Assembly: GCA_017849435.1 (NCBI GenBank)
Contig: JAFIGY010000022.1
Location: 1 to 64,000 of the forward strand
Direction: 5' to 3'
From: Chitinophaga niabensis
Lineage (GTDB): Bacteria; Bacteroidota; Bacteroidia; Chitinophagales; Chitinophagaceae
DNA length: 64,000 bases
Part shown: positions 1 through 8,558 of the stretch, in pieces
Layout of the letters: each line of letters starts with the position of its first letter
Position numbering within the stretch: the first letter of the stretch is position 1
Program-made: the position numbers and the translations under genes
The notes under the pieces: model-generated
Told to the model about the DNA's origin: nothing
The model's database searches: none
Seen by the model: only the letters and a program-made list of their open reading frames with translations

Positions 1-342
1 CGCCCGGATGCGCACGAGCAGTTCCCGCATTTCAAAGGGCTTTACCAGGTAATCATCCGCACCGGCATCGAATCCTTCTACTTTATCATCCGTTGTACCG
101 AGTGCTGTGAGCATGATAATAGGGATGTCCGGCCGGGCTTCCCGGACCAGCTTGCAAAGATCAAGGCCGTTGATCTTTGGCAGGATCAGGTCGATGATGA
201 TCAGGTCAAAAGCCCCCGAGAGCGCCAGTTTCCTCCCCATTTCACCGTCAAACGCAGCCGTAACGTCAAAATCCTGCTCCTCCAACCCCCGCTTCACCAG
301 CTCGGCCACCCTGACCTCATCCTCTATGATTAAAATTTTCAC
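1..342 (-). CDS. OmpR-type response regulator, N-terminal part (cut by window edge)
   Basis: The 114 visible residues form a complete receiver domain. Acidic pair at 8-9 (IIEDE), phospho-acceptor Asp51 (LIIIDLILP), Thr79 (IIMLTA) and Lys101 (YLVKPFE) are all present. The DNA-binding domain would lie beyond position 1, so the OmpR/PhoB class is inferred from receiver type and context. The start is a GTG at 342, because no ATG precedes it in frame and VKILIIEDE fits the family N-terminus. It lies 52 bases downstream of the RND efflux gene in the same direction, so it probably regulates that pump together with a histidine kinase off the edge. It also has its own -7 element. Confidence 0.9.
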   Translation of the reverse strand, partial: MKILIIEDEVRVAELVKRGLEEQDFDVTAAFDGEMGRKLALSGAFDLIIIDLILPKINGLDLCKLVREARPDIPIIMLTALGTTDDKVEGFDAGADDYLVKPFEMRELLVRIRA

Positions 343-364
343 GGCGATACAATTTATGGCTATA

Positions 365-372
365 CAAAGGTA
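365..372 (-). promoter_or_regulatory. Putative -7 promoter element of the response regulator gene
   Basis: TACCTTTG on the minus strand matches the Bacteroidota -7 consensus TAnnTTTG. It lies 22 bases before the GTG start at 342. No clear -33 TTG was seen. It suggests that the regulator can be transcribed apart from the efflux genes. Confidence 0.4.
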
Positions 373-394
373 GCTAATCCCGGATGATAAGGCA

Positions 395-3300
395 TTATTT
401 TAGTATAGCCCCTTCCGTGATATCTGCCGATGGATGCAGCAATACCTGTTCATTGCCTGCTAACTGACCAAACACTTCCGTACTGTCGTTACTGCTGATC
501 CCTTCTTTCACATGGATAAAGCGGGTATGCCTGCCTTCATCCAGTGCAATGAGGTATTTGCCGGTAGTAGTGTTCACGATAGTGCTGCCGGGCACTACAA
601 AGGATTGCGCGTTCACTTTCAGCGGCAGCAATACTTCCGCGAACATCCCGGGTTTTACGAGGCGGTCTTCGGCCTGGATGTCCATTTCATAAGCCTCTGA
701 ACGCATACCGGCGCTCATGGCGCCTGCATAACGCGCAATTCGCGCCTGATAGGTTTTGCCGGGATTGCTGCTGAGCTGGTAAGACACCATGCCCTTGTCG
801 TCCACATTGAGATATTCCGGCGCGTATACTACCAGTCGCAATTTTTTCTCCTGCTGCAGCACCAGCGGCGGTTTGTCGCCTCCTTTGGTATCGGGCCCTA
901 CCAGCGCTCCCGGGTGTACGTTCCGCTCTGTGATGATCCCGTCAAAAGGAGCGGTAACGGTGAGATAAGCCATGGAGGTTTCAATGGCCGCCACGTTGGC
1001 CTTTTCTGCTTCCAGCGTAGCTTCATCTGCTTTCATGGTGGCTTTGGCGCTTTCCAGTTCGTAAGGAGATACGGCACCGGGTGTTTCGGCGGTTTTTCTG
1101 ATCCTTTCATAGCGATCCTTACTGTGCAGGGAAATGGCCTGCACCTGCGCATAACGGGCTTTGGCAGCCTGCAGGTGCTGCGCAATCTCCGGCGCTTCGA
1201 GCACCATCAATACCTGTCCTTTTCTTACCACCGTTCCCATATCCACCGGTACCTGCTTCAGGAAGCCGGTCACTTTGGGATAGATGGCTACAGCTTCAAA
1301 CGGCTTTAGCTCTCCCGGTAACTTCGCCACGGAAGAAAGCGGACGGCGAACCACCTGTGTGCACTCCACCGTTTGTACGGGTTGCGGTTTACCGGCCGTC
1401 ATATCTACCGGCTTGTGCGTATTCCCGCAGGCATTGGCAAGCAGCACGATGCCGATCAGCAGGGATGATAGTTTTAACATTTCTCCGAGTTTTTTTCTTT
1501 TCAGGTCCGGCAGTAAAGACGGACTTTCCAATGTTGATTTTTTCTGCATGGCGGCAAATGCCAGCGGTAATATGAAGAGCGCGGCAAACGTTGAAGCGAT
1601 CAGACCGCCGATCACTGCTCTGCCCAGCGGGGCGCTTTGTTCCCCTGCTTCACCCATGCCGGATGCCATCGGGATCATCCCGGCAATCATGGCAAGGCTG
1701 GTCATAAGAATAGGGCGAAGGCGGATACTGGCGGCCATCACGGCCGCTTTTTCAGCATCCCTGTATTCCAGGCGCAGCTGCTCCGCATTGGTAACGATCA
1801 GGATGGCATTCGCCACAGATACGCCGATAGACATGATGATGCCCATGTAGGATTGCAAATTGAGCGTGGAACCGGTTTGCAGCAGCAGCAACAGCGAACC
1901 GAGTATCACCGCGGGAACGGTGACCAGCACGGCCGCGGATAATTTAACGGATTGATAGTTGGCTGCCAGCAGCAGGAAGATGATTAGTACGGCGAAGGAT
2001 AATCCCGTTTGCAGACTGTCCATCGTTTCCGAGAACAGGCGGGACACCCCGAGTACTTCTGTTTTAATGCCTTTTGGCGGCTCGCCCATGTTGTGCAATA
2101 TCTGCTGCACGGCGGTTGTGGCGGTACCCAGATCTTTTTTGTGGATGTTGGCATTGATGGTGAGGAAGCGCCGGGGACCCATCCGGTCATATTCTCCTGG
2201 CACTTCTTTGGTGTTGAAAGTAGCCACATCCGCCAGTACCGGCCGCGCCTTGCCTCTGGTGAGGGATATCTCCTTCAGCTCGTCCACTGTTTGCATCACG
2301 TATTCGGGAACCTGTACCTGCACCTGGTAGGTATAGGCTGCTTTCTCATCGAGCCATTGTATTTTTTGTGTAAAGCGACTGGAAGAGGTGCTGGCGGTGA
2401 CCGAGCGGGCGATCTCATCTACCGTTACGCCCCATTGCGCGGCTTTGTCGCGGTCGATGTTGATCTCGATGGTGGGCATTTTGAGTGGCTGCGATATCTG
2501 TACGTCCCGCAGATAAGTTACTGTCTTCATCTTTTGCACGATGGTATCCGCATACTTCGCGATCTGCAGCATGTCTTTCCCCGCTACCCGTACTTCGATG
2601 GGTGTACTGGCCCCCTGGCTCATGATCTTCTCCGTCATGTCTATCGGTTCAAATGATAAGCGGACGCCGGGCATGCGGCTGGTGATATTGCGGCGGATGG
2701 CATCTTTCAGCACATCCATGTTCATATGATATTTTTCATCCAGCTGCACCTGCAGCACTGCTTCATGAGTACCGGCATTGAAGATGTATACATTGCTGGT
2801 GCCGTAGCTGGTGGGCACGAGCCCTACATAAGCTGAGCTCATATCAACATGATGCTCCACGGTAGTATCCACAATAGCGAGCGCCTGCTTCAACAGCACT
2901 TCGGTCCGCTCCAGCCGGGTACCATCGGGCGCTTTGAGCCGCAGCTGGAATTGTCCCGCGTTGGTCTTCGGCATCAGGTCTTTCCCGATATCCATAAAGC
3001 ACAATGCGGAGAGGAAGATCACAGCCAACAGATAGATGGCAACGATCAGCCGTTTTCGGGGCATCAGTTTTTCAAGGCGGCGCATGAAAGCGAGTTTCAG
3101 GCGCTGGAAGCGATCGTTCTTCTCCGGCTTGGCCTTTTCGTGCTCCAGGTGTTCGGCGATCTGTTCGATCTCCTGTTCATCCATCGCTTCGCCGGCATGC
3201 GCGTGAAAATGCCCGTGCCGGTAACGGAATTTTTCCTCCCGCAGCAGCCAGTTGGAGATCACAGGCACGAGACTTTGTGCGAGTATATAGGAAGCGATCA

Positions 3301-4708
3301 TGGCGAAGCCGATAGACAGGGAAAGCGGGAGGAACATCGCTCTGGGAATGCCGTTCATGACGAAGGACGGTGCGAATACCGCGAGGATGCACAGCAATAT
3401 CAATAACAGTGGAAAAGATATTTCCCGGCATGCCTCGAAGATAGCCTCTTTCCGGGGCTTGCCCATTTCAAGGTGCTGATGGATATTTTCTATCGTCACC
3501 GTTGCCTGATCCACCAATATGCCCACTGCGAGGGCGAGGCCGCTCAGCGTCATGATGTTGATCGTTTGGCCTGCGAGGCTTAGCAATAGCACGGCCGTGA
3601 AGATGGAAACGGGGATGGTGATGATCACTACAAGGCTGCTCCGCAGATCGCGGAGGAAGAGCAGCACTACAAGACCCGTAAGCAGCGCGCCGAGGGTGCC
3701 TTCGAAAATGAGGCTCTTCACGGCATTGGCCACGAATACGGACTGATCGAATTCGTAGGAGATGCGGATATCGTCCGGCAGCAGGCTCTGCATTTCGGGA
3801 AGCGTAGCTTTGAGGTCTTTCACTACCTGCCAGGTAGAAGCGTCCGCCGTTTTCACTACCGGGATGTACACGGAGCGTTTACCGTTCACCAATGCATAAT
3901 CCACCGTTACATCCATCCCGTCTGAAACCTTCGCCACATCACTGACGTAAACGGTAGCGCCCTGCTTTGTTTTTAAAGGGATGTGGTTAAACTCTTCTGC
4001 GGTTTTCTGTAATGTGTTGATCGTAGTGAGATACATGGTGTTACTCACCCGCAGGTTACCTGAGGGCGACATTACATTCGATTTGGCGATCGCGTCCACC
4101 ACATCGTCCGGCGCTACGCCGAAGCTCCGTAGTTTATCCGGGTCCACATTCACGATCAGTGAACGTGAGTTGGCGCCGAAGGGAGGCGGGGCGCTTAATC
4201 CCCGCACAGTGGCAAACATCGGGCGAACGCGCGTGGTGGCAAGGTCGTAGATCTCTTTCAGTGACCTGTTCTGGCTGGAGAACACCAGCTGGCCTACGGG
4301 CAGGGAAGATGCATCGAAACGCAGTACCTGTGGGGGGAGGGCGCCGGGCGGGAAAAACTTCATCGCCCTGTTCACCTGTAACGCCACCTGCGCCGATGCT
4401 TCGGCCATATCCGTACTTTCATAGAAGCTGAGCTTGATCATGGTAAGCCCCTGGATGTTGCGGCTTTCGATATTCTTTATCCCGTTCACATACAGGAACT
4501 GATCCTGCAAACGCGTGGAGAAAAAACCTTCCATCTGCTGGGCAGACATCCCCCCATAAGATTCTATCACGTAGATAGTCGGCAGGTTCAGTTTAGGAAA
4601 TATGTCGATAGGGATTTTCGGCACGGTGATCAGGGAGAATATCAGTACTCCCAGTACCAGTATGATCACTGTAACAGGTCTTTTAAGCGCACCTTTAACG
4701 AGATCCAT
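395..4708 (-). CDS. RND efflux permease fused in frame to its membrane-fusion adaptor
   Basis: 1437 residues. Residues 1-1076 are a full RND inner-membrane pump: TM1 near 11-30, periplasmic porter regions, TM4 with GILVDQATVTIEN carrying Asp400 for proton relay, and a closing TM bundle before residue 1060. Residues 1077-1437 are a complete periplasmic adaptor beginning with its own lipoprotein signal (MLKLSSLLIG, lipobox LANAC, Cys1094), then biotinyl-lipoyl halves and a hairpin. No stop separates them. An ATG at 1478-1480 preceded by GGAG could permit separate translation of the adaptor. A His-rich loop (His498, 500, 502, 504, 520, 523) follows TM6 and hints at metal export, but the substrate is unknown. 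It sits in an operon with the TolC-like gene 27 bases upstream. The paralogous pair at the other end of the window is unfused. Confidence 0.9.
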   Translation of the reverse strand: MDLVKGALKRPVTVIILVLGVLIFSLITVPKIPIDIFPKLNLPTIYVIESYGGMSAQQMEGFFSTRLQDQFLYVNGIKNIESRNIQGLTMIKLSFYESTDMAEASAQVALQVNRAMKFFPPGALPPQVLRFDASSLPVGQLVFSSQNRSLKEIYDLATTRVRPMFATVRGLSAPPPFGANSRSLIVNVDPDKLRSFGVAPDDVVDAIAKSNVMSPSGNLRVSNTMYLTTINTLQKTAEEFNHIPLKTKQGATVYVSDVAKVSDGMDVTVDYALVNGKRSVYIPVVKTADASTWQVVKDLKATLPEMQSLLPDDIRISYEFDQSVFVANAVKSLIFEGTLGALLTGLVVLLFLRDLRSSLVVIITIPVSIFTAVLLLSLAGQTINIMTLSGLALAVGILVDQATVTIENIHQHLEMGKPRKEAIFEACREISFPLLLILLCILAVFAPSFVMNGIPRAMFLPLSLSIGFAMIASYILAQSLVPVISNWLLREEKFRYRHGHFHAHAGEAMDEQEIEQIAEHLEHEKAKPEKNDRFQRLKLAFMRRLEKLMPRKRLIVAIYLLAVIFLSALCFMDIGKDLMPKTNAGQFQLRLKAPDGTRLERTEVLLKQALAIVDTTVEHHVDMSSAYVGLVPTSYGTSNVYIFNAGTHEAVLQVQLDEKYHMNMDVLKDAIRRNITSRMPGVRLSFEPIDMTEKIMSQGASTPIEVRVAGKDMLQIAKYADTIVQKMKTVTYLRDVQISQPLKMPTIEINIDRDKAAQWGVTVDEIARSVTASTSSSRFTQKIQWLDEKAAYTYQVQVQVPEYVMQTVDELKEISLTRGKARPVLADVATFNTKEVPGEYDRMGPRRFLTINANIHKKDLGTATTAVQQILHNMGEPPKGIKTEVLGVSRLFSETMDSLQTGLSFAVLIIFLLLAANYQSVKLSAAVLVTVPAVILGSLLLLLQTGSTLNLQSYMGIIMSIGVSVANAILIVTNAEQLRLEYRDAEKAAVMAASIRLRPILMTSLAMIAGMIPMASGMGEAGEQSAPLGRAVIGGLIASTFAALFILPLAFAAMQKKSTLESPSLLPDLKRKKLGEMLKLSSLLIGIVLLANACGNTHKPVDMTAGKPQPVQTVECTQVVRRPLSSVAKLPGELKPFEAVAIYPKVTGFLKQVPVDMGTVVRKGQVLMVLEAPEIAQHLQAAKARYAQVQAISLHSKDRYERIRKTAETPGAVSPYELESAKATMKADEATLEAEKANVAAIETSMAYLTVTAPFDGIITERNVHPGALVGPDTKGGDKPPLVLQQEKKLRLVVYAPEYLNVDDKGMVSYQLSSNPGKTYQARIARYAGAMSAGMRSEAYEMDIQAEDRLVKPGMFAEVLLPLKVNAQSFVVPGSTIVNTTTGKYLIALDEGRHTRFIHVKEGISSNDSTEVFGQLAGNEQVLLHPSADITEGAILK

Positions 4709-4735
4709 GGTGTAATTTTTAGATGTTGCGAATAT

Positions 4736-6142
4736 TTAGTTCCCGATCCGGCTGGTGAATATGGACAGATCGCCTGCCGCGCCGGCCTCCATCAATAAGG
4801 CTCTCCAGACGTTATTATACGCCGTCAGCTGATCAGCCGCGGCGCGGTTCAACGTGTACAGTGCCTGATACAGTTCCGGCAATGTGGACAATCCTGATTT
4901 ATACCTCGCATCTGATTGATTATATGCCTGCAATGCTGCTTCATATTGAAGCGGCGCCTCTTTTACCTGTTCCAGTGCCGTCGCCAGCCGCAGCCTCGCG
5001 CTGGACAATTCCGCATTGCTTTTCAAAACCGCTTCTTCCAGCAGGTAACTGTTGTACGATTGTTGCTGTAATGCGCTGTGGTACTGCTTCCTGACCTGTG
5101 GTACGGAAAGGATGTTCCAGCGGAAGGCAACGCCGGCCATGTAGTTCCATATACGAGGTCGAACGCCTTCCCAGAGGTTACTGTTCAGATGTCCATTCAT
5201 GTTATCAATCCCGCTTCCTCTCGTCCAGCCCGCGGAAAGCAGGCTCAATGAAGGGAAAACGGAACGTTTCACCGCCCTGGCGCGGGAAGCCTGCAGATCT
5301 ACAAGGGAGCGGTAATAGCGGAGCAGGGGTGCCTTCGATGTGTCTAAAGTTTCCTGCATCGGCAGCGTTGGCGGTATCCCGTTCGTTAATCCGGCCGTGT
5401 CGATCTCCTGTATGGGTTGCGATTGCCCGATCAGCTGCGCCAGCCTCACCTGTTGTGTTCTTTCATCCTGTTCCGCCTGTAACAGCGACAATTTTGCCTT
5501 GGCTACTTCTGCATTGGCCAGGGATGAATCCGCTCCGGGGCGCAATCCATTCAGTGTGTTAGCCATGATGGCGGAACGAAAGGCATTGGCGCGTTCCAAA
5601 TTCTGTTCCTGCGTATGCATGAACTGTTTCAGCGCAATGAGCAGGAGGTAGGCATCGGCTACTTTCACCTGTTGCTGGAACACTTCATTGTCCAGCTCGG
5701 CCTTTGTTTTCTGCAGGGCGCTTTCGGTAACGGCTATACCGGCTTTCACTTTCCCGAAATTGAAGAACTTCCAGTCCACGAGCATCGTGGCGAAGCTGGT
5801 CCACACACCCTGGTAAACCGGTTCTGCTCTTGTACCACCGGTCACGGAAATAGCGGTACCGTTGTTGGAATAGGCTGCGCCGGGTACGTTGTTCGTACTG
5901 GCAAAGAGGTATTGGTCCTGCACGATCAGTTGCGGCAGGTAGTTCATTTTCTCGGCGGCAATATCATACACCGCTGCTTTTTGTAATGCTTTTCTGGCTT
6001 TAATAGCGGGATAATTTTCGGAGCAAAGCTGCAGGGCCGTTTTAAGGTCCAGCATCCCGGTAGAATCTCCTGGTGCGGGAATGCCGGCATGGCCCTGCAT
6101 CGAGCACAAGGTGAAGATCAATCCCCAAATCCTGTTTCTCAT
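4736..6142 (-). CDS. TolC-like outer-membrane efflux protein
   Basis: 468 residues with an N-terminal signal peptide (about 1-20) followed by two outer-membrane-efflux-protein repeats rich in heptad alpha-helix. LDLKTALQLCSENYPAIKARKA near residues 31-52 is the usual first helix of the family. It would form the trimeric outer-membrane channel that docks to the RND pump. It is the upstream partner of the fused pump gene, 27 bases away, so the tripartite system is encoded as two genes. The length is normal for the family. Confidence 0.92.
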   Translation of the reverse strand: MRNRIWGLIFTLCSMQGHAGIPAPGDSTGMLDLKTALQLCSENYPAIKARKALQKAAVYDIAAEKMNYLPQLIVQDQYLFASTNNVPGAAYSNNGTAISVTGGTRAEPVYQGVWTSFATMLVDWKFFNFGKVKAGIAVTESALQKTKAELDNEVFQQQVKVADAYLLLIALKQFMHTQEQNLERANAFRSAIMANTLNGLRPGADSSLANAEVAKAKLSLLQAEQDERTQQVRLAQLIGQSQPIQEIDTAGLTNGIPPTLPMQETLDTSKAPLLRYYRSLVDLQASRARAVKRSVFPSLSLLSAGWTRGSGIDNMNGHLNSNLWEGVRPRIWNYMAGVAFRWNILSVPQVRKQYHSALQQQSYNSYLLEEAVLKSNAELSSARLRLATALEQVKEAPLQYEAALQAYNQSDARYKSGLSTLPELYQALYTLNRAAADQLTAYNNVWRALLMEAGAAGDLSIFTSRIGN

Positions 6143-6233
6143 GTTTTGTAGGAATTACAGCGTAACATCCCGCAGGGATTGCGTGATGTATGAAACAATC
6201 ATTCAGTCGATGGTCGGGTAGGGGTATGCGGGA

Positions 6234-6620
6234 TCATCGCAAGATGGCACAATGCTGCAGAAAGATCCGTTGGGGGGTAAAAGGAAGACGTGAAAAATGA
6301 TCCTGATGGATAGAAGGTTTGAAGAAAACCAGTATCTGCCGGAAGTTGCGAAGAACGAGGGCGAAGAAGGAGGGGCCCGGGGTGTAGGGTTCCTGGCCGA
6401 GTACTGCATCTTCCGCGCTGAGTAACTGCTGGCAGTTGTGCTCATCCTGGCGTTTACGTTGCTTGGCAACCAGCAGCTGCCAGTTGAGGTCTTTGGTGAG
6501 CAGTTGATTCAGGCAGATGTTATGGGTAGCAAGTGTCAAAAACATTCCCACTACCATCGATTTGAAAAGAACCGCTGATAGGAGGAAATAACTTTGCCAG
6601 CTGCGACCGTACTTCTTCAT
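6234..6620 (-). CDS. Small membrane-anchored protein of unknown function ahead of the efflux genes
   Basis: 128 residues with one hydrophobic segment near 10-30 followed by a soluble, basic and polar tail containing Cys, His and several aromatic residues. I do not recognise the family. It ends 91 bases before the TolC-like gene, in the same direction. A near-match to the -7 element (CACTTTTG) lies just upstream of its ATG. Support is moderate: start, direction, promoter-like site and operon position fit, but coding character is weaker than in its neighbours. It may be an accessory of the efflux system. Confidence 0.55.
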   Translation of the reverse strand: MKKYGRSWQSYFLLSAVLFKSMVVGMFLTLATHNICLNQLLTKDLNWQLLVAKQRKRQDEHNCQQLLSAEDAVLGQEPYTPGPSFFALVLRNFRQILVFFKPSIHQDHFSRLPFTPQRIFLQHCAILR

Positions 6621-6715
6621 ATTACAAAAGTGATTTTTTCCGGGGCTAAAGAAAAATAATGCGGATTAAAAATGCATTAAAATTGGGACGGCCGGTTAAA
6701 TGAGGGGATGGCACC

Positions 6716-7405
6716 TCATCCCGTTCTTACATTGAACAGATATCCTACCAGCGCTGTCATAGCCATGGCGGCGGTTCCCCAGAAACAGATACGCCATATG
6801 CCCTTGAACACGCTGGAGCCGCCGGCTCTGGCGGCAATAGTGCCCAGCAGTATCAGGAAGAAAATAGAAAAAGCATATTGCATTTCGATCATGTAGCGCA
6901 ATGGTGCAAAGAGGGAGAGCAGCAGCGGCAATGCGGCACCGGCTATAAATGAAGCGCCGGAGGCAAAGGCGGCCTGCAGAGGCCTGGCCTGCGTGATCTC
7001 ATTGATGCCCAGTTCGTCCCTCGCATGCGTGAGCAGCGCATCGTGACGGGAAAGCTGCACGGCCACCTGCATGGCCAGCGCTTCATCCAGCCCCCTGGAT
7101 TGATACAGTTTGGCCAGTTCTTTCAGCTCTACATCCGGCATGGTCTCCAATTCCCGCTTCTCTCTTTCAAGGTCCGCAGTTTCCACATCCGATTGAGAGC
7201 TCACGGATACGTATTCACCGGCGGCCATTGATAAAGCGCCGGCCACCATTCCGGCCACGGCGGCAAGAATGATCGGTTCCCGTTCATGGCTGGCCGCTGC
7301 AATACCTATCACGAGGCTCGTGGTGGACAGCAGGCCGTCGTTAGCACCCAATACAGCGGCCCTTAGCCAGCCGCTTCTGTTGATATAATGTTTTTCCAGT
7401 TCCAT
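6716..7405 (-). CDS. VIT1/CCC1 family transporter
   Basis: 229 residues. The N-terminus ELEKHYINRSGWLRAAVLGANDGLLS and TSLVIG are the signature first helix of the vacuolar iron transporter/CCC1 family. GMVAGALSMAAGEYVSVSSQSD is the second conserved helix. A central charged metal-binding helical domain (about 85-145) is followed by three more membrane segments. Known members move Fe2+ or Mn2+ across membranes. Start chosen at ATG 7405, which overlaps the stop of the dehydrogenase gene by one base (TGATG), showing translational coupling. A longer upstream reading is not similar to the family. Confidence 0.9.
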   Translation of the reverse strand: MELEKHYINRSGWLRAAVLGANDGLLSTTSLVIGIAAASHEREPIILAAVAGMVAGALSMAAGEYVSVSSQSDVETADLEREKRELETMPDVELKELAKLYQSRGLDEALAMQVAVQLSRHDALLTHARDELGINEITQARPLQAAFASGASFIAGAALPLLLSLFAPLRYMIEMQYAFSIFFLILLGTIAARAGGSSVFKGIWRICFWGTAAMAMTALVGYLFNVRTG

Positions 7406-8397
7406 CAGGATTTGTTTTTTGCAGGATGATATACTTCCGGGTTGATGATCTGTGGCATTGGTTCGTTCCGCAGCAGAGCCAGGATGTTTTCCGCTGCCAT
7501 CACGGCCATTTTGCTCCGCGTTTCCACGGTGGCGGAGCCGATGTGCGGTAATACACATACGTTGGGCAGGTTCAGCAGCGGATGGTGGCGATCCATCGGT
7601 TCGGGATCGGTAACATCGAGCCCAGCTCCCCGGATGACCTTGTTCCGCAAGGCCCCCAGCAGGTCCGCTTCGTTGTGCATGCTGCCACGGGCGGTGTTGA
7701 TGAAGATGGCCGAGGGTTTCATTTTTGCAAAAGCATGTTTGTTGAAAAGCCCCTTCGTTTCCGGGGAGAGGCTGGCGTGCACGGACAGGATGTCGCTTTG
7801 CTGAAGGAGTTCATCAAAAGAAACATATCGTGCATTAAGTATTTTCTCTGCTTCCGGCTGCCGGTGCCGGTTGTGATAAAGGATGTTCATCTGGTAGGCA
7901 GCTTTGCATTTCAACGCCAGTTCCATCCCTATTTTCCCCAGCCCGAAGATCCCCAGCGTCCGCCCCGTGACCTCCATCCCAAGGTTGGCAGTAGGATCGT
8001 AAAACCCCCATTCGCCGCGTTCAATGCTTTTGTGCATATAAAACGCGTTCCGGGAAACGGCCAGCATCAGCAGGAAGGCCACATCGGACGTGGCGCCGCT
8101 CAGCACGCCGGGCGTATTGCTGACCGGGATACGGTGTCGGGTAGCGGCGGCAACATCTACATTGTCGTATCCGGCGCTCATCAGGGCAATGCCTTTCAGA
8201 TGCCGGCTCTCCCACAGGAAATGATCATCTATTTTATTGGGTCCCACACTCAGCAGGGCATCCTGTTGTTTGCAGGCATTGATCAGCTCCTGCTGACTAA
8301 GCTCTCTTCTTTCAGCATACCGGGTTATCGTACAACCGGCCGCTTCCAGCAGTTGAAAGCCGCTTTCGGGGATTACCCGGGTAATAAGAACACGCAT
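7405..8397 (-). CDS. D-isomer 2-hydroxyacid dehydrogenase (glyoxylate/hydroxypyruvate reductase type)
   Basis: 330 residues. Substrate half near 1-95, then an NAD(P)-binding Rossmann core with GIFGLGKIGMELA. Catalytic residues: Arg in NTARGSMHNE, Glu in DVTDPEPM, His in LPHIGSATVETR. This fits the family that reduces glyoxylate, hydroxypyruvate or 2-ketogluconate, and the exact substrate cannot be read. It is first of a two-gene operon with the VIT transporter and faces away from the LuxR gene across a 160-base control region. Confidence 0.9.
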   Translation of the reverse strand: MRVLITRVIPESGFQLLEAAGCTITRYAERRELSQQELINACKQQDALLSVGPNKIDDHFLWESRHLKGIALMSAGYDNVDVAAATRHRIPVSNTPGVLSGATSDVAFLLMLAVSRNAFYMHKSIERGEWGFYDPTANLGMEVTGRTLGIFGLGKIGMELALKCKAAYQMNILYHNRHRQPEAEKILNARYVSFDELLQQSDILSVHASLSPETKGLFNKHAFAKMKPSAIFINTARGSMHNEADLLGALRNKVIRGAGLDVTDPEPMDRHHPLLNLPNVCVLPHIGSATVETRSKMAVMAAENILALLRNEPMPQIINPEVYHPAKNKS

Positions 8398-8482
8398 CTT
8401 CCTGACGTTAATTTGCTCTTCAAAATACCAAATTATGCCGCAATAACCGCAGCAAAGTTCTACAGTTTATGGTGATGATCCA

Positions 8483-8512
8483 TTGTACTTTCGGGATAAA
8501 TGGTTGTACTTT
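8483..8512 (+). repeat. Two direct copies of TTGTACTTT, 21 bases apart
   Basis: TTGTACTTT occurs at 8483-8491 and 8504-8512, start to start 21 bases, two turns of DNA. It lies in the divergent control region, just upstream of the putative LuxR-gene promoter, so it is a candidate operator, perhaps autoregulatory. Confidence 0.45.
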
Positions 8513-8542
8513 TTGCACAAAATGAGGAAAGTATTAAATTGT
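8513..8542 (+). promoter_or_regulatory. Putative promoter of the LuxR-type gene
   Basis: A TTG at 8513-8515 is followed after 19 bases by TAAATTGT at 8535-8542, close to the Bacteroidota -33/-7 pair (TTG, TAnnTTTG). The GTG start is 16 bases further on. Confidence 0.35.
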
Positions 8543-8558
8543 GTGAGCTTTTTTCCCT

